This document shows positions 1-7,416 of a stretch of 7,416 bases of DNA, one piece after another. This stretch comes from Bordetella parapertussis. Its GTDB lineage: Bacteria > Pseudomonadota > Gammaproteobacteria > Burkholderiales > Burkholderiaceae_C. Numbering within the stretch: position 1 is the first letter of the stretch; each line of letters starts with the position of its first letter. The notes beneath the pieces were generated by a model. The model had not been told where the DNA came from. It ran no database searches and worked only from the letters and a program-made list of their open reading frames with translations. Where the stretch lies: contig CAMCTC010000169.1 in NCBI GenBank assembly GCA_945878355.1, positions 1-7,416 on the forward strand, given 5' to 3'. Both the position numbers and the translations under genes were made by a program.

Positions 1-909
<909 letters not shown>

Positions 910-937
910 CCACTTCTATCAACGACAAGAGATGCCC

Positions 938-1948
938 ATGAAGCTGAAAACATGCATGCTGCGCTTGGCGGCGCGATTGGCGAACACAGCCCGACTGACA
1001 ACAGCCGCAGTGCTCGCAGCCGCCGTCTGCATGCCGACTCACGCGCAAGACTTCCCCTCCAAGCCGATCACGCTGGTGGTACCTTTCGCGCCAGGCGGCT
1101 CCACCGACGTCAGCGCCAGACGGGTGGCCGAGGAAATGCAAAAGACCTTGCGCACCAGCGTGGTCGTCGAAAACAAGCCTGGCGCGGGCAGCATCGTGGC
1201 CACCCACTACGTCGCCAAAGCGCCCAAGGACGGCTATGTGCTGTTCTTTGGCGGACCGGCCGTCGTTGCATTGAACCCGCACATCTACAAAAACCTACCT
1301 TACAAAGCCAGCGACCTTGCACCGATCTCGTCTGTGACCAAGCAGGCCTTCGTGCTCAACGGTTCGCCGAGCTTGCCGGTCAAGACCGTGGCCGAGTTGG
1401 TGGCCTACGCCAAGCAAAAGCCAGACGGCCTGTCGGTCGGCACGGTGGGCACCGGCACTGCCTCGCATATCGTCGCCGAGTTGATCGTCCGCAGCTTGGG
1501 CATCAAGGCAGTGTTCGTCCCCTACAAGGGCACTTCGCAGTCGACGCTGGATTTGATCAGCGGGCGCATCGATCTGCAGATCGACGGCATTTCGACCGCT
1601 GTGCCCCTGCACATCGCGGGCAAGACACGCATCATGGCGTCGATGGGGGCTGAGCGCTCGATCATTCCGGAAGGCGTGCAGACCTTCGTGGAGGCGGGCT
1701 ACCCGCAGCTGGTGGCTTATGCAAATTTTGCGGTGATGGCGCCTGCCGGTACACCGGAGCCGGTGATACGCAAGCTGCACGCTGCAATCCTGGCGGCGCT
1801 GGCGGTTCCCAGCCTGGCTGAAAAATGGAAGGCATCTGGCGAGTTGCCAGACCCATCGGCAAGCCCGGAGGAGTTTGCAGCGGCCGTGAGAGCAGACACC
1901 AAGCGCTGGGGCGACATCGTCAAGCCAATGAACCTCAGTCTGGACTGA
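938..1948 (+). CDS. Bug/TctC-family periplasmic solute-binding protein (tripartite tricarboxylate transporter type)
   Basis: This is a secreted substrate-binding protein of the Bug family, which captures carboxylates or related small organic acids for TctAB-type permeases. From ATG 938 it has 336 residues, typical of the family. A basic start (MKLKTCMLRLAARLA) leads into an Ala-rich hydrophobic segment and a THA signal-peptidase site near residue 36. The mature protein opens QDFPSKPITLVVPFAPGGSTD, the hallmark Bug N-terminus. Further family segments are VENKPGAGS, APKDGYVLFFG, VPYKGTSQS and APAGTPEPVIRKLH. An in-frame ATG lies at 932, but the only Shine-Dalgarno-like stretch, AAGAG at 927-931, directly abuts it and stands six bases before 938, so 938 is preferred. 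The gene follows the nitronate monooxygenase-like gene closely and is probably co-transcribed. No TctA or TctB permease gene is visible, which is common for these often orphan proteins. The ligand cannot be inferred. Confidence 0.93.
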   Translation: MKLKTCMLRLAARLANTARLTTAAVLAAAVCMPTHAQDFPSKPITLVVPFAPGGSTDVSARRVAEEMQKTLRTSVVVENKPGAGSIVATHYVAKAPKDGYVLFFGGPAVVALNPHIYKNLPYKASDLAPISSVTKQAFVLNGSPSLPVKTVAELVAYAKQKPDGLSVGTVGTGTASHIVAELIVRSLGIKAVFVPYKGTSQSTLDLISGRIDLQIDGISTAVPLHIAGKTRIMASMGAERSIIPEGVQTFVEAGYPQLVAYANFAVMAPAGTPEPVIRKLHAAILAALAVPSLAEKWKASGELPDPSASPEEFAAAVRADTKRWGDIVKPMNLSLD

Positions 1949-2073
1949 GTCTGTTGAAGCAAGAAGTGGGTTGACCCCTCAGAACGGCGGCCCGCGCTGG
2001 CCCGGTCTGGCCGCAGGACATGAATCAGTGGCGCACAAGAAGGCCTTGGTTGCCGCCCCGGGACCTACCAGCC

Positions 2074-3618
2074 TCAGCCACCGATGGTTCGCTCAGTAGG
2101 CCAGTACGGACGCCTCAGGTCGCGCTTGTTGACCTTGCCCATGGCGTTGCGGCCGATGTCAGCGACCAGGTCATAAGACCTTGGGCATTTGAACCCGGCC
2201 AGGTGCTGGCGGGCGAAGGCATCGAGCAACTCGAGCGACGGCGGCCGGGCCGGGTCGCGCGCCACGATCAAGGCCTTGACCTCTTCGCCCATGGTGGGAT
2301 GGGGCACGCCGATCACCGCCAGGTCGGCCACTTCCGGGTGGCGAATCAGGACCTGTTCAGCCTCGGCCGGGTAGATATTCACCCCACCACTGACGATCAT
2401 GTCCGAGACACGGTCGGTGATGAAGACGTAGCCATCCTCATCCACATAGCCCACCTCGCCCAGCGTGAACACGCCAGGGCGCAGGTGCGCGGCGGCGGTT
2501 TTCTCCGGGTCGTTGTGGAAGACGATGCCGCGGCCGGTGGTGTCTCGAAAATAGAGCTGGCCCGCGCCGCCCTGCGGCAATTCAGCGCCGTCTTCGCCGA
2601 TCACCAGCAACTCGAAGGGCGGCAAGGTCTTGCCCACCGATCCGGGTTTGCGAAGCCACTCCAGCGAGGTGATCGTGTTGGTGGTGCCTGACTCGGTGGC
2701 ACCGTAAGCCTCCATCAGCACAGGTCCGACCCAATCGATCATGGCCTGCTTGACATCTCTGGGGCACGCAGCGCCAGTATGGGCAATCGCGATCAGGCTA
2801 GCGACATCGAATTTTGCCCGCAGGTCGGCAGGCAAGGCCAACAGCCGCTGGAAATGGGTCGGCACCATCAGCACGCTGCTGATACGGCGGTGTTCGATGG
2901 TCGCCAGCACCGTCTCCGGGTCAAAGCGCCTGACCGTCACCAAGGGCTTGCCACCGCCCAATTGGCGGATCGACCCCAAAGGGCCGGTGTGGTAGAGCGG
3001 GCCGACGGCCAGACCGGGACCTGGCGCCGCCAGCGCAACCTGTTCGCGCAGCGCCTGGAAAAATTCGGCGACGCTCGCCGTGGCCGGAAACATGTTTGGC
3101 GGCGTCACAGCGCCTTTGGGTCGACCGGTGGTGCCTGAGGTGTAGTGCAGATAGGGGCGCGGGGCTTGATGCGTCGGCGGCTCAACATCCTGGCCGCCCG
3201 CCAAGAAGTCTTGCCAGGGTGTCAACCCCGCCAAGTCGGTACGCCAACCGACGACCCGCGGCACGCCGGCCATGGCCGCTGCGGCCAGTCCGACCTGGGC
3301 AGTTTCAGGGCCGACGAACAACAAGCTGGCGCCGGAATTCGTCAGGATGTAGGCAAGCTCCTCGGCCGTGAGGTGGAAGTTGATCGGGATAAAAGAGATC
3401 CCGGCATGCAGACCCGCGAGGTAGGCCTGTACGGTCTCAGCGCTGTTGTGGGCAAACACACCAACCCTCTGATCGGGTTGGAGTCCGAGCGCTAGCAAGG
3501 CGTTGGTCGCCCGGTTCAGAAGGCCATCGAGTTGGCGCCACGAGATCGCGCCCTGCTCATCGGCCAAGGCCAGATCATCAGGACAAGTAACTAATTTCTG
3601 GGCAGCAGCAAGCGACAT
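2074..3618 (-). CDS. AMP-forming acyl-CoA synthetase (fatty-acid/carboxylate-CoA ligase, ANL superfamily)
   Basis: This enzyme activates a carboxylic acid with ATP to an acyl-adenylate and then forms the CoA thioester. Taking ATG 3618 gives 514 residues, normal for the family. The P-loop YTSGTTGRPKG is near 159-169. The adenine-binding YGATESG is near 305-311. The hinge region GYVFITDR, followed by SGGVNIYPAE, lies near 396-419. The C-terminal catalytic lysine is in GKVNKRDLR, near residue 495, so the gene looks intact and active. The usual Asp of the TGD motif is Glu here (LGEVGYVDEDG), a conservative change I believe occurs in relatives. The frame stays open upstream to a TTG at 3771 with another ATG at 3666. 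Neither adds family-like sequence, and both lack a clear ribosome site, but the site for 3618 is also weak, so the start is uncertain. The gene lies downstream of the carboxypeptidase on the same strand after about 210 bases. Chain length and substrate are not predictable. Confidence 0.92.
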   Translation of the reverse strand: MSLAAAQKLVTCPDDLALADEQGAISWRQLDGLLNRATNALLALGLQPDQRVGVFAHNSAETVQAYLAGLHAGISFIPINFHLTAEELAYILTNSGASLLFVGPETAQVGLAAAAMAGVPRVVGWRTDLAGLTPWQDFLAGGQDVEPPTHQAPRPYLHYTSGTTGRPKGAVTPPNMFPATASVAEFFQALREQVALAAPGPGLAVGPLYHTGPLGSIRQLGGGKPLVTVRRFDPETVLATIEHRRISSVLMVPTHFQRLLALPADLRAKFDVASLIAIAHTGAACPRDVKQAMIDWVGPVLMEAYGATESGTTNTITSLEWLRKPGSVGKTLPPFELLVIGEDGAELPQGGAGQLYFRDTTGRGIVFHNDPEKTAAAHLRPGVFTLGEVGYVDEDGYVFITDRVSDMIVSGGVNIYPAEAEQVLIRHPEVADLAVIGVPHPTMGEEVKALIVARDPARPPSLELLDAFARQHLAGFKCPRSYDLVADIGRNAMGKVNKRDLRRPYWPTERTIGG

Positions 3619-3831
3619 GAGGGCAGGTTCCAGCAGCGATTGAACAGGTTCGTGGTCACTGGGCATGAAGGCCCGAACCCGCGAACCCAGGGGTGGCAGA
3701 CCCTTCGCATCATGCCAGCCATCTCGGCCGGCGGTCGGCTGAAAACCCTTTGCCAAGGCCTGATGATGCAAACCCGATTCAGCGGCACTGTCGCTGCGCG
3801 GCTTGGATCGAGAACGGCGCCAATGCCTCCT

Positions 3832-5313
3832 TCAAGCCAGATAGCGCGCTTGAAGATGTGCTTTGAAGTGAGACGGATTCAAGGTCTCGCCGCTGGCGCG
3901 TCGCACCAGTTCGGGCGTTTCCCAGCGTGAACCCTGACGCCAGATTCTGCTGTCCAACCAGTCGAACACCGGTTGCAGATTGCCGGCTGCGATCTGACCA
4001 TCGAGCCCGGGTATTTCGCGACGCATGCTGGCAAACCATTGCGCCGAATACATCGCGCCCAGCGTGTAGCAGGGAAAATAGCCGAACAGTCCGGCGCTCC
4101 AATGCACATCCTGCATGCAGCCATCGCGGAAATTCCCGCGGGTGTCGAGGCCTAGCAACTCCAGCATCTTGGCATCCCATAGCGCCGGAATGTCTTCGCA
4201 TTCGATCTGGCCTTCGATCAGCGCGCTCTCGATCTCATAGCGCAAGATCACGTGGGCGGGGTATGTCACTTCGTCGGCGTCGACGCGGATCAGCCCTTTG
4301 CTGACCTGGGTCAGCAAGCGGTGCAGATTGAGCTCCTCGAAAGCGGGCTGGTCGCCGAGGTGTTTGACCAGATGGGGCTTCAGCAGCGCAGCAAAGGCCG
4401 GATGGCTGCCGAGTTGCATTTCGAAGGACAGGCTTTGGCTTTCATGCAAGGCCATCGACCGGGCCGAAGCCAAGGGCTGACCTAGCCATTCGCGCGGCAG
4501 GCCTTGCTCGTAACGACCATGGCCGGTTTCATGGATAACGCCCATCAGACTGGGCAGAAAACTGTCTTCGCGGTAGCGCGTGGTCATTCGCACATCCTCG
4601 GGCACGCCGCCACAAAAAGGATGCGCGCTCTCGTCGAGCCGGCCGGCTTCGAAATCGAATCCCATCAGCCGCATCGCATCCAGACCCAGTGCGCGCTGAC
4701 CCGCTTTGGAGAACGGCCCCTGCGGCTGCAAGGTCTGCTGCTGCGCTTGTCTGGCTTGCACTGCGTTGACCATGTCGGGCAGCCATTGGCGCAGCTCGCC
4801 GAAAACCCGATCGACCTCGTTGCTGCGCATGCCGGGCTCGTACTGATCCATCAACGCGTCATAGAGTGCTAGCCCGCTGTCGTCCGCGAGATAGCGCGCT
4901 TCTTCGCGCGCCAGTCGCACGACTTCGCGCAGATTTTCCAGGTAGCCCGTCCAGTCATTGGCCGGGCGCTGGCTGCGCCAGTCATGTTCGCAGCGCGAGG
5001 TCGCCAGCGACTTGGCCTCGACCAGCGCTTGCGGCAAGGCGTTCGAAGCGCGCCAGACGCGGCGCATCTCGCGCAGATTGGCGCGTTGGTCATCGTCGAG
5101 CGTCTCGCCCTCGGCCTGCTCGAGCAAGCCTTGCAACGCAGGCTCGGTCGCGAGTTGATGCAGCAAGCCGCCCATTTCGGCCAACGCCAACGAGCGCGCT
5201 TCGTTGCCCTTGGCCGGCATATTGGCCGACTGGTCCCATTGGGCGATCGATTTCAGATGAGAAAGACGGTGCAGGTGCTGATGGCGTTGGTGCAGGTCGG
5301 CGTAAGCGCTCAT
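3832..5313 (-). CDS. M32-family metallocarboxypeptidase (thermostable carboxypeptidase 1 / Taq type)
   Basis: This is a cytoplasmic zinc carboxypeptidase that trims C-terminal residues from peptides. From ATG 5313 it has 493 residues, the usual M32 length. Visible family signatures in order are WDQSANMPAKGNEAR near 26-40, DVRMTTRY near 240-247, and the zinc motif HETGH at 261-265 (His261, Glu262, His265). These are followed by HESQS near 290-294, supplying the third ligand Glu291, then RVDADEVTYPAHVILRYEIE and QDVHWSAGLFGYFPCYTLG towards the C-terminus. All catalytic elements are present. The frame extends upstream to a TTG at 5373, but ATG 5313 is preceded by GCGAGG about ten bases upstream and starts MSAYADL, as family members do. 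No signal peptide is seen. It is divergent from the DUF1311 gene, with about 120 bases between the starts. The acyl-CoA synthetase lies downstream on the same strand. Confidence 0.95.
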   Translation of the reverse strand: MSAYADLHQRHQHLHRLSHLKSIAQWDQSANMPAKGNEARSLALAEMGGLLHQLATEPALQGLLEQAEGETLDDDQRANLREMRRVWRASNALPQALVEAKSLATSRCEHDWRSQRPANDWTGYLENLREVVRLAREEARYLADDSGLALYDALMDQYEPGMRSNEVDRVFGELRQWLPDMVNAVQARQAQQQTLQPQGPFSKAGQRALGLDAMRLMGFDFEAGRLDESAHPFCGGVPEDVRMTTRYREDSFLPSLMGVIHETGHGRYEQGLPREWLGQPLASARSMALHESQSLSFEMQLGSHPAFAALLKPHLVKHLGDQPAFEELNLHRLLTQVSKGLIRVDADEVTYPAHVILRYEIESALIEGQIECEDIPALWDAKMLELLGLDTRGNFRDGCMQDVHWSAGLFGYFPCYTLGAMYSAQWFASMRREIPGLDGQIAAGNLQPVFDWLDSRIWRQGSRWETPELVRRASGETLNPSHFKAHLQARYLA

Positions 5314-5435
5314 GGGTGATGAACCTCGCTTGAAGTGTGAGCCCACATTCTCGCTGCTCGGCGACCGACTCAAGGTGACCGAAAATGACGACTGGTCTTG
5401 CCCTCAACCGAATCCCCTGCGCTGGAATCCAACCC

Positions 5436-5837
5436 ATGAAGCTATGCACGCCACACGCGTTACTCCTGGCCGCACTCAGCATCGCCTGCGTGCCCGTCGC
5501 GGCCAGCGCTGTTGAGCTTGGATCCAGCAAACAGTTCTCCACCTGCATGGACAAGTCAGGCGGCGTCACGAGCAGCATGATCGAGTGCATCACCACCGAA
5601 CACAAGTTGCAGGATGCCCGGCTCAACAAAGCCTACAAAGCCCTCAGCGCCGACCTGCAGCCCGTCCGCAAGACTCAACTGCTGGAGGCCCAGCGGGCAT
5701 GGATCAAGTTTCGGGACACCAATTGCAGCTTCTATGCCGACCCCGATGGTGGCTCCATGGCCCGCGTCAACGCCAATGACTGCGTGATGCGTGCCACGAC
5801 CGAGCGTGCCCGTGAGTTGGAAGCGCTCAAGCAATGA
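5436..5837 (+). CDS. Secreted DUF1311 / LprI-like protein (lysozyme-inhibitor-like)
   Basis: This is a small exported protein of 133 residues from ATG 5436. The N-terminus MKLCTPHALLLAALSIACVP, followed by VAASA, is a signal peptide with a likely cut after residue 25. A lipoprotein reading at Cys18 (LSIAC) is possible but a poor lipobox. The mature part matches the DUF1311/LprI domain: paired cysteines 37 and 51, LQDARLNKAYKAL near 58-70, QRAWIKFRDTNC near 86-97, GGSMARVNANDC near 105-116, and a final helix with RARELEAL. Four mature cysteines (37, 51, 97, 116) suggest two disulfides in the periplasm. Some family members inhibit lysozyme, but most have unknown roles, so that function is only a possibility here. 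An in-frame upstream ATG at 5385 would bury the signal peptide and is rejected. It is transcribed divergently from the carboxypeptidase, and no obvious partner lies downstream. Confidence 0.85.
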   Translation: MKLCTPHALLLAALSIACVPVAASAVELGSSKQFSTCMDKSGGVTSSMIECITTEHKLQDARLNKAYKALSADLQPVRKTQLLEAQRAWIKFRDTNCSFYADPDGGSMARVNANDCVMRATTERARELEALKQ

Positions 5838-6237
5838 CCCGTGACGCGTACTTTGCGGCGGTTGTTGGATGAGCTTTATACAGATCGCCTCTTCCAGGCC
5901 ACCCATGCGGGTTCCATCCGTTGGTGTCGGCTCGTCCCTCCAACCACGCCGTCGAGTCGATGGCGGCGTCGATACGCGCCACCACCTGCTTTGCCGTGCG
6001 CCTGGCTTTCGCGCAATCCGGCAGGTACGGATTTCAGATTCGTTCGATGGCGGCCGCGCAACTCGCATGGGCGGCATCGCTGCGCTCGAAGTTCCGCACC
6101 CCCCACGCTACCGGCGCTGAATACGGTTCGCGGCGGCAGGCTGGAAGAAATCCCTGTGATCCGTTCATTACGGCACTCGGTTCTTGCAACGCAAGTTGCC
6201 AATCCTGAAAGAGCGCACTGTTTTGCAGTGCGCTTTT
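5838..6237. other. About 400 bases with no recognisable gene
   Basis: Open frames cross this stretch on both strands, but their translations are Arg-, Pro- and Ser-rich, lack any domain I recognise and read like chance frames in GC-rich DNA. It may be a decayed gene, a long 3' untranslated region of the DUF1311 gene, or host to a small RNA. A similar eleven-base word (TCGATGGCGGC) occurs at about 5957 and 6044, probably by chance. Near the right end, GCAAC at 6186-6190 and GTTGC at 6195-6199 pair around a GCAA loop, a GNRA-type tetraloop, twelve bases before the terminator hairpin. No tRNA fold was found. Confidence 0.5.
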
Positions 6238-6239
6238 TT
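6208..6239 (+). terminator. Strong intrinsic terminator, + strand orientation, possibly bidirectional
   Basis: AGCGCACTG at 6212-6220 pairs perfectly with CAGTGCGCT at 6226-6234 around a five-base TTTTG loop. The stem can extend through AAAG on the left against the T run on the right (one G-T pair). Six Ts end the element at 6234-6239 on the + strand, so it best stops + strand transcripts, presumably from the DUF1311 gene 370 bases upstream or from an unrecognised small RNA. Read on the minus strand, the hairpin starts right after the TAA stop of the membrane-protein gene but is followed by only CTTTC, so it would be a weaker terminator there. Its place between converging genes fits a shared terminator. 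Confidence 0.85.
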
Positions 6240-7338
6240 ATGCCCGCAAAAATGGCATGATGCGGCGCAAGCGTGCATGAAGTGCTTCCTCATGCCTCTG
6301 CCACCAAACACCCAGCCAAACAAAGCCCAGCCCCAACAAAGTCAGGGCAAACGGAAACAGCAGACTGTCCTGGAACACCCGGTGGGCCAGATAGCCCAAA
6401 TAGCCAGCCACGCCCAAAGCGCCGAGCACCGTAAACACGCGACGGCCGATTACTGCCCCGCCAAAAATCAGCGCCAGATTGATCAAGCAGTAGGCGAACT
6501 TGCCCCATTCGTTGCTGGAGTCGCGCAGGCTCAAACCAGCCCAAAACATGATCGCGCCAAACAGGTAAAGCCAGAAGGCGAAGTCCTGCCGTGCACGGCT
6601 ATCCATAGATCGACGGCTACGCACATCCACCCACATGGCCAGCGCGCATGTGCCGATGCCGAACACCAGAGACACATCGCGGGTGAACTTCCAATGGAAA
6701 CCCTCGTTTTGCATCAACGCATTGGCCACATCCATGCTCATGTACCAGACCGTTACGGCCAGCGGCATCACCATGAACGGCAACTTGTAACGCCACAGCA
6801 TCACAGCCCCGGCGGCCAGCGTGGCGAACTCCAACGTCAACCAGCGCCAGTTGATGTGCGTGTGATAAGCCGAAAAGTGCATGTCGCCACCAGGCGGCCA
6901 CCAGCCCAACAGGCTTTGCACACACCACACCACCAATGGAGTCAGCACCACGGCCAGCGTGGCAAGGATGCCTGCGGGCACGGAGAGGCTGCGTGTTTGG
7001 AAGTGGTCTGCCACCTTCAGGCAGGCCAATAGGTAGGCCAGCCCGATGGCCAGCAGACCGCCTGCACCCATGCGCTCAAAGCCCAGTGTCATGAACAGCG
7101 ACAGGGCACCTATGGCCACCATGCCGCCGAAGTAATACAGCACGTTGGTGAAGCCAAAGGCAGGTCCGGCCGCAGGAGTTGCGTGCGCCACTGCGTGTTG
7201 CCCTTCAGACGCAGACCAGCGCTGCCACAGCGCATCCGCCTGGACCACTGAGATCAGACCGTCAGAGGCAGCAGCGTGCAGTTCGTCTTGGGTCAGGGTG
7301 ATACAGGATATGGATGCCTTGATCATGGGGGTCATCAT
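6238..7338 (-). CDS. DUF2157-like polytopic membrane protein
   Basis: This is a predicted inner-membrane protein of 366 residues from ATG 7338, of unknown function. A soluble N-terminal part (about residues 10-60, with TLTQDELHAAASDGLIS and VVQADALWQRW) resembles the short helical domain that opens DUF2157 proteins. About ten hydrophobic helices follow, near residues 64-85, 91-110, 119-145, 166-182, 186-208, 222-238, 252-271, 280-298, 300-322 and 325-346. The C-terminal tail is basic (HARLRRIMPFLRA). No catalytic motif was seen. The start is uncertain: ATGs at 7338, 7335 and 7326 and a GTG at 7362 are all in frame, and the GTG has a GGA about six bases ahead, but it lies inside the end of an apparent transposase remnant. 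Two 60-base rows I counted in this gene are about 52-57% GC, against about 77% in one counted row of the first gene, so its composition may differ from its neighbours. The TAA stop lies in the T run of the terminator. Confidence 0.8.
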   Translation of the reverse strand: MMTPMIKASISCITLTQDELHAAASDGLISVVQADALWQRWSASEGQHAVAHATPAAGPAFGFTNVLYYFGGMVAIGALSLFMTLGFERMGAGGLLAIGLAYLLACLKVADHFQTRSLSVPAGILATLAVVLTPLVVWCVQSLLGWWPPGGDMHFSAYHTHINWRWLTLEFATLAAGAVMLWRYKLPFMVMPLAVTVWYMSMDVANALMQNEGFHWKFTRDVSLVFGIGTCALAMWVDVRSRRSMDSRARQDFAFWLYLFGAIMFWAGLSLRDSSNEWGKFAYCLINLALIFGGAVIGRRVFTVLGALGVAGYLGYLAHRVFQDSLLFPFALTLLGLGFVWLGVWWQRHEEALHARLRRIMPFLRA

Positions 7339-7349
7339 AGAAGCCACGT

Positions 7350-7415
7350 CTAGCAACAGCACCTGAGTTCCAGGATCGCGGCAATGATCTTCATCTCGCC
7401 GCCGCAGTTCGGGCA
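7350..7415 (-). pseudogene. C-terminal remnant of an IS91-like (Y2 HUH) transposase, truncated
   Basis: Read on the minus strand from the window edge, a frame gives CPNCGGEMKIIAAILELRCC, one more Cys, then a TAG at 7350-7352. The CPxCGG-(x)-MKIIAxI pattern is the C-terminal zinc-binding segment typical of IS91-family transposases. In intact members it is followed by roughly 15 or more residues with a pattern like VIxxILxHLGL. Here the likeness stops after about ILE and a stop follows within six codons, so the gene appears broken around 7366. The frame continues beyond the right edge, so the rest of the element cannot be seen. With only 21 residues, another zinc-ribbon protein cannot be excluded. 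The end of this frame overlaps the possible GTG start of the membrane-protein gene. Confidence 0.5.
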
Positions 7416-7416
7416 G

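Noticed and set aside
932..937. ATG at 932 as the start of the Bug protein
   Set aside because: The purine-rich AAGAG directly abuts it, while it is well spaced for ATG 938. The two extra residues add nothing to the signal peptide.
1022..1040. Lipoprotein box around the Cys in the Bug protein signal peptide (AAAVC)
   Set aside because: Val precedes the Cys where Gly or Ala is expected, and a good THA cleavage site lies just downstream in front of the canonical mature start.
1987..2014. Inverted repeat GCGGCC/GGCCGC between the convergent binding-protein and acyl-CoA synthetase genes
   Set aside because: The stem is only six pairs with a sixteen-base loop and no T run on either strand, so it is not a convincing terminator.
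2020..2691. A 223-codon + strand open frame opposite the acyl-CoA synthetase
   Set aside because: It lies entirely antisense to a gene with complete family motifs (apart from its first bases), and its translation shows no recognisable domain. It is a shadow frame in GC-rich DNA.
4890..4912. GCGCG...CGCGC palindrome
   Set aside because: It lies inside the carboxypeptidase coding region and is explained by GC-rich codons; it is not repeated elsewhere in the window.
5314..5435. Sigma70-like boxes in the divergent region, such as TTGAGT on the minus strand with GAATGT 17 bases on
   Set aside because: The -10 match is only two of six positions, so no promoter can be called from sequence alone.
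5841..6260. A 139-codon + strand open frame after the DUF1311 gene
   Set aside because: Its translation is low-complexity Arg/Pro/Ser-rich sequence with no known domain. It runs through the terminator hairpin and into the antisense of the membrane-protein gene.

Overview
The window looks like ordinary chromosomal sequence from a GC-rich betaproteobacterium, probably Burkholderiales and perhaps Comamonadaceae. I infer this from the Bug/TctC-type periplasmic binding protein (a family strongly expanded in that order), the GC-rich codon use, and the mix of metabolic genes. The placement rests on gene content only, not on a marker gene.

Layout, left to right. (1) Positions 1-909, + strand: a 5'-truncated nitronate monooxygenase-type flavoprotein. 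It is followed after 28 bases by a tripartite-tricarboxylate-type (Bug) solute-binding protein with a signal peptide (938-1948). The two are probably co-transcribed. (2) Minus strand, convergent with these: an AMP-forming acyl-CoA synthetase (about 2074-3618), lying downstream of an M32-family metallocarboxypeptidase (3832-5313). (3) Divergent from the carboxypeptidase, + strand: a small secreted DUF1311/LprI-like protein (5436-5837). (4) A stretch of about 400 bases without a recognisable gene (5838-6237), ending in a small GNRA-loop hairpin and a strong intrinsic terminator. (5) Minus strand: a ten-helix DUF2157-like membrane protein (6238 to about 7338). (6) At the right edge, minus strand: what looks like the last few codons of a broken IS91-like transposase, running into the 5' end of the membrane-protein gene.

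The nitronate monooxygenase-like enzyme, the binding protein and the acyl-CoA synthetase would fit a catabolic neighbourhood for organic acids or acyl-CoA intermediates. The substrate cannot be read from the sequence, and the synthetase is on the opposite strand. The carboxypeptidase, the DUF1311 protein and the membrane protein have no evident functional link to each other. I found no RNA gene with a recognisable fold, no CRISPR array, no phage genes and no convincing new multi-gene system. The places most worth a second look are the right-edge transposon remnant and the 5838-6240 stretch with its + strand terminator.
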